A DNA stretch of 64,000 nt from positions 1,364,001-1,428,000 of the forward strand of contig OZ017751.1 of assembly GCA_963969365.1 (NCBI GenBank), in the 5' to 3' direction. This document shows positions 45,601-58,229 of this stretch, piece after piece; position 1 is the stretch's first letter; each line of letters opens with the position of its first letter. The notes under the pieces are model-generated. The model was not told the DNA's origin and did not search any database. It saw only the letters and a program-made list of their open reading frames with translations. The translations under genes and the position numbers were made by a program. Source of the DNA: Asterochloris sp. CNOR1 (lineage: Eukaryota > Chlorophyta > Trebouxiophyceae > Trebouxiales > Trebouxiaceae).

Positions 45601-48600
45601 TCATGGACGGCCGTCCCGTGAGGCCGTCGTCGGGAACGGACACCATGAGGGACCCCCGCAGCGGCCATCCCCGCTGGGCTGCTCCGCGCCCCTCCAGGTG
45701 CCCCTACAGGCGGGCAGGAGCACACGATTGCTGGACAGTGCATGAAGCCGCCTGCAGTGTGCATGCCCCTGGGCAACAGGTGCCCTGGGAAGGTCTGCGC
45801 CCCTGCGAACGACCCTGCAGGCGCAGGTGAGGGTGAGCTTGTGCATGTATTGGCTGCATGCTCTCTGGTGAAGCAAGGTTGCAAGGCAAGGTACCAGATG
45901 AGGGTCTGAGCACGCAGAAGCAGCATGCCCTGCAGCAGGCGCAGACATACAATCTGTGCTTGCATGATGAATGTTTAGCAGGGGCCAAAACAGTCTGAGC
46001 AGCATGCAGTCGAAACAATCTGCAGAGCAACTCAAGTGTACATGGTCAGAAGAGCTGCCCGACCCCTGCTGGCAGCTGTTATGCTGAAGAATGCGGACCA
46101 GTTGGGCCAAGTCCCTCCACCGCGTCTCATGCTTCTGCTGGCGGCTGCTGACCATCCCAGCCCTGTCTTCACATTGGTTTCCATGAAGGTGAGGCAGCTG
46201 GTTACACCTGCTTGATCTCAGCTGCACCCTGGATACCGTCAGATGTCTGCACATCCTTTCTGGTGACATGCGCTGATCCATGTGGCTTTTTGCAGCTCTG
46301 CCATCCGCGCCTCCTGCCTCAGCCAGTCCAGCTCTCTGAGGCTGCAATGGCTCGATTGGCCAAACACCTACCAGATATCCAGCTCAGCCATGCGCGCCTC
46401 CAGCGCTTGCCCCCATCCAGTGCAGCCATCTGCTATCTGGAAATTGCTATCTGCACCCCGCAACAATTTGTCCAGGGTCTGTGCACACCTGCTTGGCGTC
46501 CAGCTCAGCCATGCGGACCTCCAACTCCTGCCTCAGCCTAGCCAGCTCTCTGCGTTCGCGCTCAATGCTGGCCAGGTCTTCCGATCCCACTGAGGGCTGG
46601 GCCCTGTCGGGCGACCCAAAAAGGGCGTTGTGCTGCTGCAAATCTTGCTGCTGCTTGAAGCGAGAGGGCTCCTGCAGCTGCTGCTGCTGCTGGAGCTGCT
46701 GCTGCTGTGAACCTTGATGCCGCAACGCCTGCAGCAGCATCTCTGAACATTATCTGGCAGCCACAGGTGCACAGCAGTTGCCTAGACTGGCCAATTGTGT
46801 ATGATGACACACATGGCCTTTTGCAGCATTGCATTGACCACATGATGCAGCTGGACAACACCAGGCAGTGGTGCTTCTTAACAATTGCCAGCGTGGGCAT
46901 GATGGGGCCTGACAGCTCAGAGTCCTGGTAGCACAAGAAGTTTCTGCCTGCCTGACACTACAGCCCAAAGCATGTAAGCGATTTGCTTGCCTGCCCCGCA
47001 AAGGTTGAACTGCTGATCCCTGTGCCAGTGCGTGACTCTGCCGCGAGGGGGCGCCACATATCTGTGTGCTCTGGCAGGGCCGACAAGCCGCGGGGGGGCT
47101 TGTCGCCTGGTATGCGGGCTGCAGGCATGGGCAGCAGGCGTCTGGCGCTGGCTGGACATCCTGACGCAGCACAGACTGACCTCCTAGGGGTAGCACCAGC
47201 ACCAGAATGGGGACAGCTCGCCAACCCAAGACACTGTGGCACCATCAACAGGGTACGGTGCAGGACATTCTGGTCTGAGCCGCCAATAGAGAGTGGCAGG
47301 GAACAGTCAGGTCAGGGGCAGCCTGCAGTGGACAGGCGCTCCAGCAACCCTCAGGCTAGCAAGCAGACTGCACTGCAATGTGCAGCCAGGCTGCTGGGGA
47401 CCTCTTCATTCTGGAAACAACAAGTCAGGCATCAAGCCACATCACCAGGCAGGCTGGTGACATTACGGCTGACCTATCTGATCCCGCAGGTCCGCCGTGC
47501 GAGCCCCATCTAGGTCGAGTGAAGTCGCGGCCCGCACAGGCAGCCTCTTTGCGGTCTGCTGCAGCGCTGGAGGGGGCCCTGTAGCCCTGTCCAGAGACGG
47601 GCGTTGCACAGAGTCCTGCAGCAGGGAGGTGCTTTCTCGGGGACCGCACATGGACAGCCCAGCAGTACGCATAGCCTGCAAAGCTATCAAGGACTCGCTG
47701 TTGGGCGACCATGCCTGCTGCAACTCCTGCACTTTCAGCAGGTGAGCTTGGAGCTGGCAATGGCACTTCGGAAGCTAGTCCGCCGCATGAGCTCCACATT
47801 CGAGAGGCGGTGTTGTCGTCTGAGGACCAGGCAGGCTGATACAAGCAAGTTGCCTCCCGCAGATCCTGCCTCAGTCAAGCAGCGCACAGGGTGCATTCGT
47901 TGTCACCACAACATTTGCAGGCTGCACCTCATTTCAGCCATCTGCACAGGTCAGGTGGGCAGAGCCTTTACAGCAGCATGTACTGCTGCTGAGGGGCACA
48001 CTGCAGGCGTGGGTCAGGCAGAGCTGCCTTGGCATCCTGCACCTGGCCAGCAGATTGGTGTGGGTACCACTGCTGTCTGGAGGAGATGGCACCCTGACTC
48101 ACGACGTCCCAGAAAATAGGTGGTAAAACAGGCAACCTGTTAGAATCAGCCACAACCTCCCCAGAAGGCAGCGTTTGGGCAGCGACCTCTGGCCAGTGGA
48201 GTCCTTCAGGTGCCTGCTGCCATCAGCATGATGCAGCCAGGTCACCCCTGAGACTTCTCTCATCCAGGCATCAGAGCAGGCATATTGCCGGTGTCTGGGC
48301 TTTTAAGGTTACCACTCAAGGCGTACAGCCTCAGGGGGGTGCCTACCTTGGGCAGACACAGCACAACTGCTCCCAGAAACGCACGTGTGCTTTTCAGCTC
48401 TCACCTGGGCGGTCAAGTCCTCTAGGCGCCCGCTGCCCTCTGGGTGGTACATGTCTGGAGCGCTCATGATGCTGCCAGCCTCACTGGCGCGGTCGCTGCG
48501 CTGACTGACCTCCGGCCCGCTGGTCTCGCTGAGATGGCTATGCTCTGAGGCGGTGGGCATCATGTCCCCCTGGCTGCCACTGGGGACCAGTGTGAGGCGC

Positions 48601-51600
48601 TTGGCAGCGCTGGTGCGGCTGGGGTAGCGCCCACGGTCTGCAGTCAGGGAGTCTCCCATCAGTGGTGCAATGTCACCATTTGGGCCCAACGGTGAAATGT
48701 CACCAGGAACAGGCCAGGTCATTCTAGACTGCCATCAACAGCACATGTAAGTTGCGCATGCTTGAAGGTCTGCTGGAGCTGTTGGCATGAGCCAGCCTGG
48801 GTGCTCAATGCATGTCAGAACTGCAGCTGTTGGCAGCATTGCCACCTGTCGGGGACACGTGCCTGCGTCAAGCAACACGGCAGCTGCACAAGGCGAGAGG
48901 AGGTTGCCCAGCAACCAGTTTTGACACCATGTCTGACACTCTTGACGCACACTCTTTGGCTATGGACTGAAGGCCCACAGCGTGCAGCTGTTGCAGACAG
49001 ATGCCCCTAGCAGGGCGGCCGCTCTCACCATGAGAGGCCCCTCTCACCATGACACCACCATGTGCATCTGCAGGCCAAGTCGCTGGATGCCCTGGAGAGT
49101 GCCACAATGCTGTTGCCAAGGGTGAGCAAATGGTCACAGAGGGGCAGAGGGGCCGGGAGCTCCAGCCACTGTGGACAAGGGGCCGCTCTCACAGCTGTGC
49201 TCATGGCCTACCTGATGCCACCACGCGCACCCCTGGGCCAAAGCTGCGCCCGTCCATGGAGCGTCGCCGCAGCCCCTTGCCACCCTGCTGGGACTTGCGC
49301 ACTGCTGCAGCAGCTCGCTGCAGTCCCATGAAATTGGTGGTGTTGTTGGTGCCTTGAGCCCGCCCCCGCATGCCCGCATCGGTGCCCAGCATGCGCGGCG
49401 TGACCATCAGGTCTGCAGCTGACAGAACCATGTTGGTGAGCTGTAGTCACAGTAATTCTGGCTGTTGGCTGCTGGCTGCAGCCGGCCTGGCAACAAGATG
49501 TTGCCATCAGGTGTGCAGTAGAGAGGCGGGTTCCCTGTACTCTCACTGATCTGCCTTGCAGCAGACAGCTGGGTGCACACTTTGCCTGTGTTCATGACGT
49601 TCTGGCTGCAGGCAGCCCAGCATCTGCAGCATGACCTCAGGTGCACAGCAGTGGGCAGTGGGTTTGCAATGTGCACATCACTCATGCTGTCTGCAGGGTG
49701 ATGGCCTGACTGACAGGGCTGTGAAACCCTTCAGTCTGCTGTGTGTGGGATAGTAAAATGTACCCCTGGCTTCTACAGAACAGCACAGCAGGCGATCACA
49801 ATGACCTGTGCCCAAGTGCCTTTTATTGGTGAGCCCTGCTGGCTGCAGACCAGTCCAAAAGCAATGTTGGTGCAGCCCAGCAGCAGGCAAGGACCTCGAC
49901 TGTGGCATAGGATGTCAGCAACTAATCTGCTGGCGCACCTGAACTGCACAACAGCAGGCAACATGGTCACTAGAATGTAGCGCCAACAATGTCCGGGTCT
50001 GCCCTGACTCACCACTGGTGGAGCCATAAGGCACCAGCGGGTTGGCATGGCCCCCAGAAACCTTGTTCAGGTTCACAGCACTGCCAGCAGGGATGCTGCT
50101 GCCCCCGCTGGCCTCGGACATCTCCACAGTGGGCTTGCTGGAGTTGAAGTACTGCATGATGCGCTGCTTGTAGCCCCGCGTGCGCTCTGCAGCCTCCTGC
50201 TGCATAGGGTCATGCTCGCACACTGCTAGGGTGTGGAACCCTCCACAGGCCACCTGCAGGGCAGGCAGGCAGTGCTCAAAACATCCAGAAAAGGGTCTGT
50301 CCAGCAGGTGGCGTGCCGGGCACAGGCAGCAACTGCATGCTTCCACTGAGGTTCTAGTGAGAGTAAGATGACAACATTCTGCAGGGAGCAGCACTCACTC
50401 CCAATCAGGATTGTCTCCTCTGCAGAAAACTTGCAGGGCACAGATGTGTTTGCTGTATGCTTAGAACTAGCAATGACCACACAGACATGGCATTGTGCTC
50501 CTAAAGCGCCAGGCTGTGAACCTCAACGGGCCACCGGCAGGGAGGCGCAAGCCTGACTGTGCTTGCTTCAAGCTTCCTGCAGAGAGGGCATGCTGCGACC
50601 AACCCCACAAGCCAGGAGTGTGCTTGTAAACAGCATGGGGAGGCGACGTCGAAGGCATCAATGCATCGTTGAGCAACAACAAGCTGAGCTCAAATCTCCC
50701 CTGGCTGCAAGGAATCACATGTTGTATTAGTATTGTAATAATGGCAGCTGCTGAACAGTAGGAAGGCCACCCCTGCTGCCGCCAGCCGCACCCCAGCAGC
50801 TGTGCTGATATTTGTCTGCAGGACTTTTGCATCACTGGTACCGGTGGCCTGACTGCAGGGACGTGCTGATGCTGAGAAGGCAGCAAGGGCAGCTCCATGC
50901 CCCACCTTAAGGGACTTTCACCTCTTAAGGAACTTCACCAACAACCCCCCACCCTTTGCCAGCCATCAGACTGCCAGAGCTGCCCCACAGGTGCGCTTTG
51001 CAGCTGTGCCAACACCTGCCCACCTGCAGGACCTTGCGGCCCTGAAGCAGCTCCACAGCGCGGGGGTGGGAGCTGTCCTGGTGGGTGCCGACGCCCAGCT
51101 GCCCCTCCTGGCCGCGCCCCCACATGAAGATGATGTTGGACGAGCCGCCCAGCTGCTGCAGTGAAGCAGTCACAGCATGTGCTCTCCGATTAGCCCATCA
51201 CACCAGGGTCACGGCAGAGACGCTGCACAGCTACTGCCAGGAGGCGACCCCCTCCAGGACAGCAACTTGCACCAGGCCAGCCTTTTAGGGCAGTATGTGG
51301 GAGGTGCTGTTCAGCTCTTGCAGGCACGCAGTCGCTAAGCGCAGTCCAGCTGCTGCAGGCGCGCAGGTATTCGAGCCCTGTCGGCAGCCCAGCTTAATTC
51401 AAGGTAGCAGGCTGAGAGGTTCGAGAGGGTCAGTTCAAGCATGTGCCATCACTTTTGAAAGTTCTTTGCTGCTCAGTGAGAGTCAAGCATCAGGCCTGGG
51501 TGCGGCACAGGCGCCAGCATGCAAGCAGTTGGTGTGGCAAATGTGCTCACTGTGCTGCCGGGTGACGACAGGGAGGTCCGGGGGAAGTTGGTGCTGACCA

Positions 51601-54600
51601 GCGCGGCGACATGCTGCACGCCAACAGACACATGCTCCACTATGTGGTTGGTCAGTGCCCCTCCCACCTGCAGGCCAAAGGAGCTGACTCTAATTGCAGT
51701 GTACTGTCACCTTCACCTTCAGTGCTGGTCGCAGCAAAATCAAGCCAGGCATGACTTTGTCTGCAGCATGGTGCCTACCAACACATGTGCGCATTGGCAG
51801 GGCCGGTGGTGTAGGCTCTCAGACATGAGAGTGTGCATCCCAGTCCCCAGGGCGGAAGGCAGAGAATGCTCATTCTCTGCCCATTTCTGGCATTCATCTG
51901 ACAGTGCTCTCCACGATGCTGCTGCCAGCAATGGCTCAAAACTTCAAGGGTGCAACAGGAGACGTCAGTACCCTAGACTGACGCACTGGGGCACCCTTAC
52001 TGGCGCAGGGCCCTCCCATCTGGATTGACAGGACATTGCTGCTGGTACGGTGCATGTCAAGCTGCCTTGCTTCCACCCACCAGCATGAGAAAGTAGCAGG
52101 CGATAGCATGTCTTGGGCAGTGCAAGTTGCAGCATGTGCTGTGCCAATCAGGTCCTCTCACCAGCTCGGGGTAGTGGCAGCCCTCCCACTTGGCCCGCCC
52201 GCCTGCCCCAGTCTCCCCCATCTGGTACACCTTGCCCTCCGAGGAGAGCACCACAGTCAGATTGAGGCCTGCCTTGACCTGCTGGATGCTGCCTGTGCTC
52301 CAGGGGCCAGTTACCCTGCAGCAGGACCTGCTCTGAGAAGCGCTTTTCACGGGAATACCCTGACCTCATGCTGCACATGGATGGCAGTACAACCAAGGCC
52401 GAAGGCAGGCAACAAGACATTGTCTCAGAGCCACACAACAATGAACCTCTGGCAGCAGGAGTGATATAGTAGCGGCAACTAGATGCTGGCTCGCAGGCAG
52501 GGCTGCAAGCCAAACCCAAGACACTGCGGCAGGCTTACAAGGATTGAAGGACAGTGGATGGCGGCAATGCGCAGCCTGACATTGCAGCAGCCACCCCTCC
52601 TTCTGATCACCTGCTGCAGATGGTGGCTGCATATACTCAGTCATCTGGCACTGCGCGCGACCTATCAGCAAAGGCGCTGGCAGCATCGCTTTCTGATTGC
52701 TGGCAGTAAGTCCAATCACAGGCTAGGCTCCAAGCCAGGAGGCACATGCACTCACTGGACAGGGGCCAGGCGACCCTCAGTGTCCCCGAGGCCCAGGCTG
52801 CCCCGGTGGTGATCCCGTTTCGTGGTCACATTCCCGGACTTGTCCTTCTTGTGGTCCACCCATGTGAACTTGCCGCCCCAGGTATACAGCTCCCCAGCCT
52901 CCTGCAGGCACCAATTGTCACTTACTTGCTGCCTCCCAGTGCCCCAGTGGCTTTCTCAGGACACCCTGCTGTGGCCAGCTGTATTGAGGACCCCTTGCAG
53001 AGTGCAGGGACAAGCTGGGCAAGGCACCAGCCATTTGTGAGGGTACGAGCATGCAGCAAAGCAGAAACTAGCCCGGGCAGCACAGGCTGCAGTGCAAACA
53101 TGCCTGAAAGCAGGCAGGCACCCAGCTGCAGCATGTTCACCTGGCAGTGTGTGGGAAGCCCATCGTGCACTGTGCTGCTCGCAACGCGCTTGATCCATGA
53201 GCTCAGGCACCCAGCTGTAGCATGCAGCCCAGCCAGGACAAGAGACCCAGCCAGCTAGGGGTGGCACCATGATGCCTGCAGAGCTGTCAAGACATTTGAG
53301 CTGCAGCCTATGCCTCCCAGCTAAGGCAGCCCACCTGGCCAGCTGTGGGCGGCACGTGCTGCATTGTGATGCCTGCAGAGCTGTTGGCTCGCATCAGCGG
53401 GGCCATCCCTGAAGTGCCCCCTGCGCCGTCATCTGGCGGCCGCTGCGTGGCGATGCAGGCTGTGTGCCATGTCCCGCAGGCTACCCCCAGCACGCGATGG
53501 CTTCCCAGGACCTCCACCTGGCGGGGCTCGCTGCATGAGGCCAGGTCGCCATGCCCCAACTTCCCACACAAGCCGTCTCCCCAGGTGAAGAGGCGCCCAT
53601 CTGCGGAGAGGGCAGCCGAGTGGTAGGCGCCACAGCACACCTGCAGGCAGCAGGGGTCGCTCAGATGCATGGCAGTGGCTGCGAAAGTGCATCCGATGTT
53701 CCCAAATCTCCATGCGTCAATGCCACAGCACATGTCGCCATCCGTCCGTCCTGTTAGGCTCTAGTGCAACTGCCAGGCATGATCAGTCGACGGGCAGCAA
53801 AAAGGCAGGCGCCTTCAGGCATCCTGGGCCAGGTTGCGGCTGGGCACCATGCCACAGCTGCGCCCGACTGCAGCACATGTATCATGAACGAAAGCTCTGC
53901 AGGAGGCTCAGCATCAGGACTTACCACTCGCAGCTCTATCCCATCACGCAGGGGGCATGGCTCTACCTAGACCCCAACTACAAGCCTCAGGGCTGTCAAA
54001 AGCACCTGCACGATGCAAAAGTTGCCCAGCCCCTGCTCCACGCGCCGTGGGATGAACTGTCGCAGTGTATGGCCATAGCCCAGGTTGCCCACAGAACCGT
54101 CTCCCCAGGTGTACAGCGCGCCATCAAAGGTGATAGCTGCAAAATTGGTATCTGCAGGGCAGGCATGGGGCTTCAGGAAAGGCTGGGCTGACACTTGAAG
54201 TTCATGTGGAACTTCCAGGCTGACGTTTCTGCAAGCTGGCTTGCTCAATGTGGGCCACACTCGATTGTCAGATAATGCATAGCAATTGCAACAGCCTGTG
54301 GTTGCCAGAGTTGAGCTGAACATGCACCTCGATCTCAAACTGCTGGGCGCCCTGGATAGAGCTCGCAAGTACATTGCACTTGTAGGCTGGTGCTCACCGC
54401 CGCACTCAATGCATTGGACACTCTTTCCCCAGAGAGTGTGCACGCGTTGAGGAGAGGCTGCATCCTGGTTGTTGCCATGGCCCAGCTTCCCGCCAGCGCC
54501 TGAGCCCCAGGTGTACAGCTCTCCCCCATGCGTCAGCAGGGCTGCATGATGCATGCCCACAGTGACCTGCAGGGGTGCCCAATGTCTACTAAGACTGACA

Positions 54601-57391
54601 GTTTTGGCTCAAGATGCTCTCCCTGTCTCTCTCTCTCCCTCTCTCTGCTGTGAAGCTGCCAGGGCGTTGCTGCCCCGTTCCCAAGGCCCTGCTTTGCATC
54701 CATTGCAGCCATGGCATCCAGGACCTGTGCACAGATTGAGCCAGGCGACAGAACCAGGCAAAGAATGATGCTGAGGGGCCCAGGCTGTACCGACTTCACC
54801 TGGTGGTGTGCCAGCATGTCACACAGTGGCCATTTAGAGAGCCAATGACACCCTGCTGAGGAGTTGGTGACACTTACTGCAACACCTGTGATGCACTGTG
54901 ATGTGCCTAGCACAGCAGGGAGTGCACTGCAGTATATCTCACATTGCAGGGTGTGCACCCTGATGTGCCTCAGTGCTGACCTGCAGAACGTCAAGGTGGG
55001 TGGTGTTCTCCACGAGGGTGGGTAGGTTGCTGTGCTGCCATCCTGGCACAGGGGACGAGATGGCACTCTTCCCGCCCACAGCCGCCTCTGAAGAGCCCCA
55101 CACATAACAGTCGCCAGGGATGCGCTCCGGCACAGGGACCCCCATGGCCCCTGCAGGTAGGTGGTGGGCTCAGGAGGCATTTCAATGGCGACTCATGCAG
55201 GTGTGGGCTTCACAGCAGGATGCCAAACGGGGCGTGTGCCTTCTTGAGCACTGCATGTTGTGCTTCTGGTGGCTCTCGGCTGCTCTCCCTGGCAGAGCAG
55301 TGAGGGGAGTGGCAAAAGAGGGCCCCGCTGACTGCGACTGGCTTTCATGCTTGAGCCCTCACAGCATCGCAAGGGCTGCGAGCAGCTGCCCCTAATCTTG
55401 CCCCTACCTGCGACACGCCCCTGGGCAGTTCCCCCACCCATGCCCTGCAGCTTGCCATGCCCCGATGACCCAGCAGAGTCGATGCTGATGGTGCGCGCTG
55501 CCGGAAGCGGAGGGGAGCTAGCGCTGGTCATGGGCGACCCCAAGATCTGGATAGGAGCAGGGGTGGCAGGAGCATTGCTGCGCACCTTGTCGATGACTGC
55601 CTGAACGGCACAGCATGGAATCAAGCCTGTCAGCAGGTGCTGGGCGAGCTGGGTTGCTGAGGTGGGTTCTGGACATGCTTTGGCACTGCAACTCTGCAGT
55701 AGGCAGCACGTCACCGGTGCAATCACATAGGTTGCACCAGCAGCCCAGAGTTTCACTCTCAGCAGACCATGCAGCCAGCCTGCCAGGGGGCTGTCAGGTT
55801 GCCTCAGTTGCAGTGGAGCCAACGCACTGACCTTACTGCCCCAGATCAACAATAGAAGCTCAGGCACCTGCTCTATCAAGGGTGAGCTAGTGAGTCAGTC
55901 CTGCATGCCAGCCTGATCTGAAGGCGGCAGGCTGACCTGGATGCCCCAGAACCAGAGCTCAAACTCCTGCTCGGTCTTGCAGGTGATGTCCAGGGTGCGC
56001 AGCCCCTCCTCACTGTCGTCCTTGTACAGCAGGGAGAAGGACATGGCCTTCAGCTGGGGGTACGGGTGGCGCTTGAAAATGTCTGTCGTTTGCCCCTGCA
56101 CCACCTGAACAGCAGACAGGCAGATATGAGTGGGGGGTGGCTCAAAAGCACATGTTGGGCCTGCTGCTGGGCTGCGCCGGGCAGCCCAGGAAGATGTATG
56201 GAAAAGGGTTGATGCATGACGTCTGTCGTCTGCCCCGCCATCACCTGGCCGCCGCACACAGGCAAGGGAGTGGGGGCTGAGCTGGGCCAGATTGGTCCTC
56301 TAGGCTGGGGATCCGCAGCTTTTGTGGGCTTAAATTCAGCAGGTCTTGCTCCTGCAGTAAGCGGCTGGCAGCTATGGCTGCAGCGCTGAGTCAAACAGAG
56401 AGCCTACTAGCACTAGCTCATACTAGAATTTTCTTGCAGCATGTCTGAACTGCAACAACAAGAAGCACATCTGCTCATTAATCTTCAGCAGCACGCCACG
56501 CCGCGTGCACTGCAGGGAGGTCTCCTGCTGCAGCCTAGGCCCCACCTGCTTGACTGTCTTGAGCAGTACACCCCGCTGCTTGTTCTTGGCTGACTTCCAG
56601 GACAGCATGGTGTCGTTGTGAGAAAGGCGGAAGTAGTGCACCTTGGGCTTGCCATGGCGCCCATGCTTCATGAGGTCAGCACCCTGCAGCAGCAGGCCAA
56701 GCTTTTGAGCTGGGTGCAGGATGCAGCACTAGGCTTGCCATGTCGACCATGCTCATCTTTTCATGAGGTCAGCGCGATGCAGCACCTGTTTAATTGCAAC
56801 TTTAGACGAGGTTCACCCTGCGGCAGCAGGCCATGCCTTGAGCTGAAGGCTGAACGCAGCATATTGCATGTTACCATGCACATTCTAGGCTGAATGATCT
56901 GCCTGCAGCAGCAGGTCAGCCTGAGCTGGATGGAGGATGCAGCAGTGAGACAGGGCTACTTGAGGATGGTGCGTACACCTCGGCCAGAGGGGCTGACCCA
57001 CAGAGGGCTGTCTGTGCTGATGCTTGGCTCTGATGCCAGCAATCATGGCCAGTCATAGAGCAAGGGAAGTTTGCTGCTGTGTGTACCGCACTGTAGCAGC
57101 AAGGCAAGCTGCTAAGACGGCAAACTGCGGAGACAAGCCTGCAACTCAGCGCTACTGTAACCACAAGGATGCCAGGCAGATCAGGAAATTGGCATCTGCT
57201 GCTGCATGCAGCATCCGGGCTCACGACGTGCTGCTTTGCAGCCAGCCATGTGCACGCAGTCTAAGGTGCAGGAACAGATGGCATGCAGTGCACGTGCTCA
57301 CTTTGCGCAGTGCGGTGAGAAACTCCTCCAGCAGACGCCGGCGTGGTACCAGCGACATGCTCTCCTGGCTGATGCTGGGTGCCATCATCAT
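42642..57391 (-). CDS. PRAF-like PH - RCC1 repeat - BRX protein
   Basis: Plant PRAFs combine PH, RCC1, FYVE and BRX domains and act in membrane/GTPase signalling. ATG 57391 gives LVPRRRLLEEFLTALRK. The PH domain spans about 56680-55920 (MKHGRHGKPKVHYFRLSHND; LKAMSFSLLYKDDSEEGLRT; FELWFWGIQ), then AVIDKVRSN near 55600. RCC1 blades: GDCYVWGSSEAAVGG (55110), ELYTWGSGAGGKLGHGNN (54500), ALYTWGDGSVGNLGYGHT (54110), RLFTWGDGLCGKLGHGDL (53590), ELYTWGGKFTWVDHK (52880), VYQMGETGAGG (52230), IIFMWGRGQEGQLGVGTH (51130) and VACGGFHTLAVCEHD (50250). Ser-rich and coiled-coil exons follow (48720-48400, 47750-47470, 46740-46490 with polyQ, 44870-44350). The BRX part lies near 43260 (VRQWVRVEPG) and 42810-42680 (RIRFSRQQFSKDTAEEWWQE). 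No FYVE finger was found. At 14.7 kb, individual exon borders in the middle are approximate. Confidence 0.86.
42782..43078 (-). repeat. BRX exon start with three upstream diverged copies
   Basis: The 5' part of the BRX exon (42782-42822, encoding VHPGVFLTLSRRLD) has 37-41-bp relatives at 42868-42905, 42976-43014 and 43041-43078, each next to a TGC(AG)-like acceptor. They lie on the intron side. Confidence 0.65.
45328..45600 (-). repeat. Duplicated Ser/Asp exon segment, about 150 bp apart
   Basis: The segment encoding TTVDRDRGISVVSGP (around 45570) has a diverged copy around 45420 encoding TSVDRDCDISVMSG. The flanking CCTGCCTGGCC is at 45350 and 45503. The second copy lies in the following intron. 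Confidence 0.6.
46294..46552 (-). repeat. Three copies of a coiled-coil segment (R-x-x-L-RQE…RMAELD)
   Basis: Near 46500-46552 the minus strand encodes ELARLRQELEVRMAELDAKQ. Related segments at 46379-46410 (QALEARMAELDIW) and 46294-46340 (LDWLRQEARMAELQK) follow about 120 and 86 bp further on. They could be extra exons or decayed copies. Confidence 0.6.
46660..46715 (-). repeat. CAG/CTG repeat encoding polyglutamine
   Basis: Interrupted CTG triplets on the plus strand read as Gln-rich runs (QQQQLQQQQQLQE) in the PRAF-like coiled-coil exon. Such tracts vary in length between strains. Confidence 0.7.
53250..53385 (-). repeat. RCC1 exon end and intronic copy
   Basis: The exon end at 53339-53385 (ITMQHVPPTAGQ) is echoed at 53250-53287 with the GATGCCTGCAGAGCTGT core intact. 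Confidence 0.55.
54621..54654. repeat. CT-rich microsatellite in a PRAF intron
   Basis: Pyrimidine run made mostly of CT dinucleotides between two RCC1 exons. No coding role. Confidence 0.75.
56081..56247 (-). repeat. PH-domain exon start and upstream copy, 140 bp apart
   Basis: Bases 56081-56107 (encoding VVQGQTTD) match 56221-56247 at about 22 of 27 positions. The copy lies in the preceding intron and would read MAGQTTD. Confidence 0.6.
56469..56782 (-). repeat. Copies of both edges of the first PH exon
   Basis: The exon end (56544-56583, RGVLLKTVKQV) has a copy at 56469-56508 (RGVLLKINEQM). The exon start (56642-56680, DLMKHGRHGKPK) has a copy at 56730-56782. One exon is thus flanked on both sides by decayed images of its own borders. 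Confidence 0.6.
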
Positions 57392-58229
57392 GGCGTCTGG
57401 CACGCTGGCTTGGGAGTGCTATGGCACCTTCCTGCCAAGCCCAGCCTGCTGATGACTTGGTGTCCTGTTGCTGGTGCTGCCTTGCTGCTTGCAGCCTACA
57501 GATGCCTGGCTGGGGACTGGGAGCCTTGTGGCTGTTGCTCCGCGCACCGTCCGGCCTGCACCAGCTTGCTGGGCTCTCCTGGGGTACTGAGCGAGCCAAG
57601 CCGGTCAGCAGCTGCTTGCTGCATCACATGCTCTGATGCTGTGACCCGCTGCCCTGATCAGCCTCACATGATTGAGCACAGATGTGGTATGGACGCCCTG
57701 CCCATCCACTCCTGTCATCTGCAGTGCCAGGTGGTAAAATTTGATAGCTGCATGCCAACACCAGTGACCAAAGCAGTCCGATGCAGACAAGGCAGCATAA
57801 GGACTCTTTGCATAGTAGCAACCTTGCCGCTGCTGTAGATACCTCTTGAGAGTGCATCTTGTCATTTATCTCAAAATGGTGCTATTGCTGTCCTGTTTGC
57901 TGAATCAGCTTGCACTGGCTTGGTAGTCTCTGACAGGGGGTTTTCCTGCAGCAGGGCTTAGTTGATGTTCTCAAGGGTTTTCCGGCAGAGCCTCTTTAGT
58001 GAGCTCCGGGAAGTCACAGGATGCAGCTGCGGTCTATCGGAAGAGCTCTGGGTGCAGCGGCTGTGCTGAGGTGCCTTCGACTTTCTGCCTTTCCGGCAAG
58101 ACAGTAAGTGACGACAGTGTGTTTGGGACAACAATTCATTCAGCAGCTGCAGGCATTCGAAATTGATGACTGTTGGGCACAACGGACACACCATAACACT
58201 TGACAGTTCTGATAGGTGCAGCAGTTGAA
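57392..58229. other. Intergenic region between the PRAF-like and hexose symporter genes
   Basis: This should contain the 5' side of the PRAF-like gene and the 3' UTR of the symporter. Short open frames show no family resemblance, and no RNA gene is visible. Confidence 0.4.

Noticed and set aside
57605-57865. Minus-strand open frames upstream of the PRAF-like ATG
   Set aside because: They do not extend the PH-protein N-terminus in frame and resemble no known domain; most likely 5' UTR or spacer.
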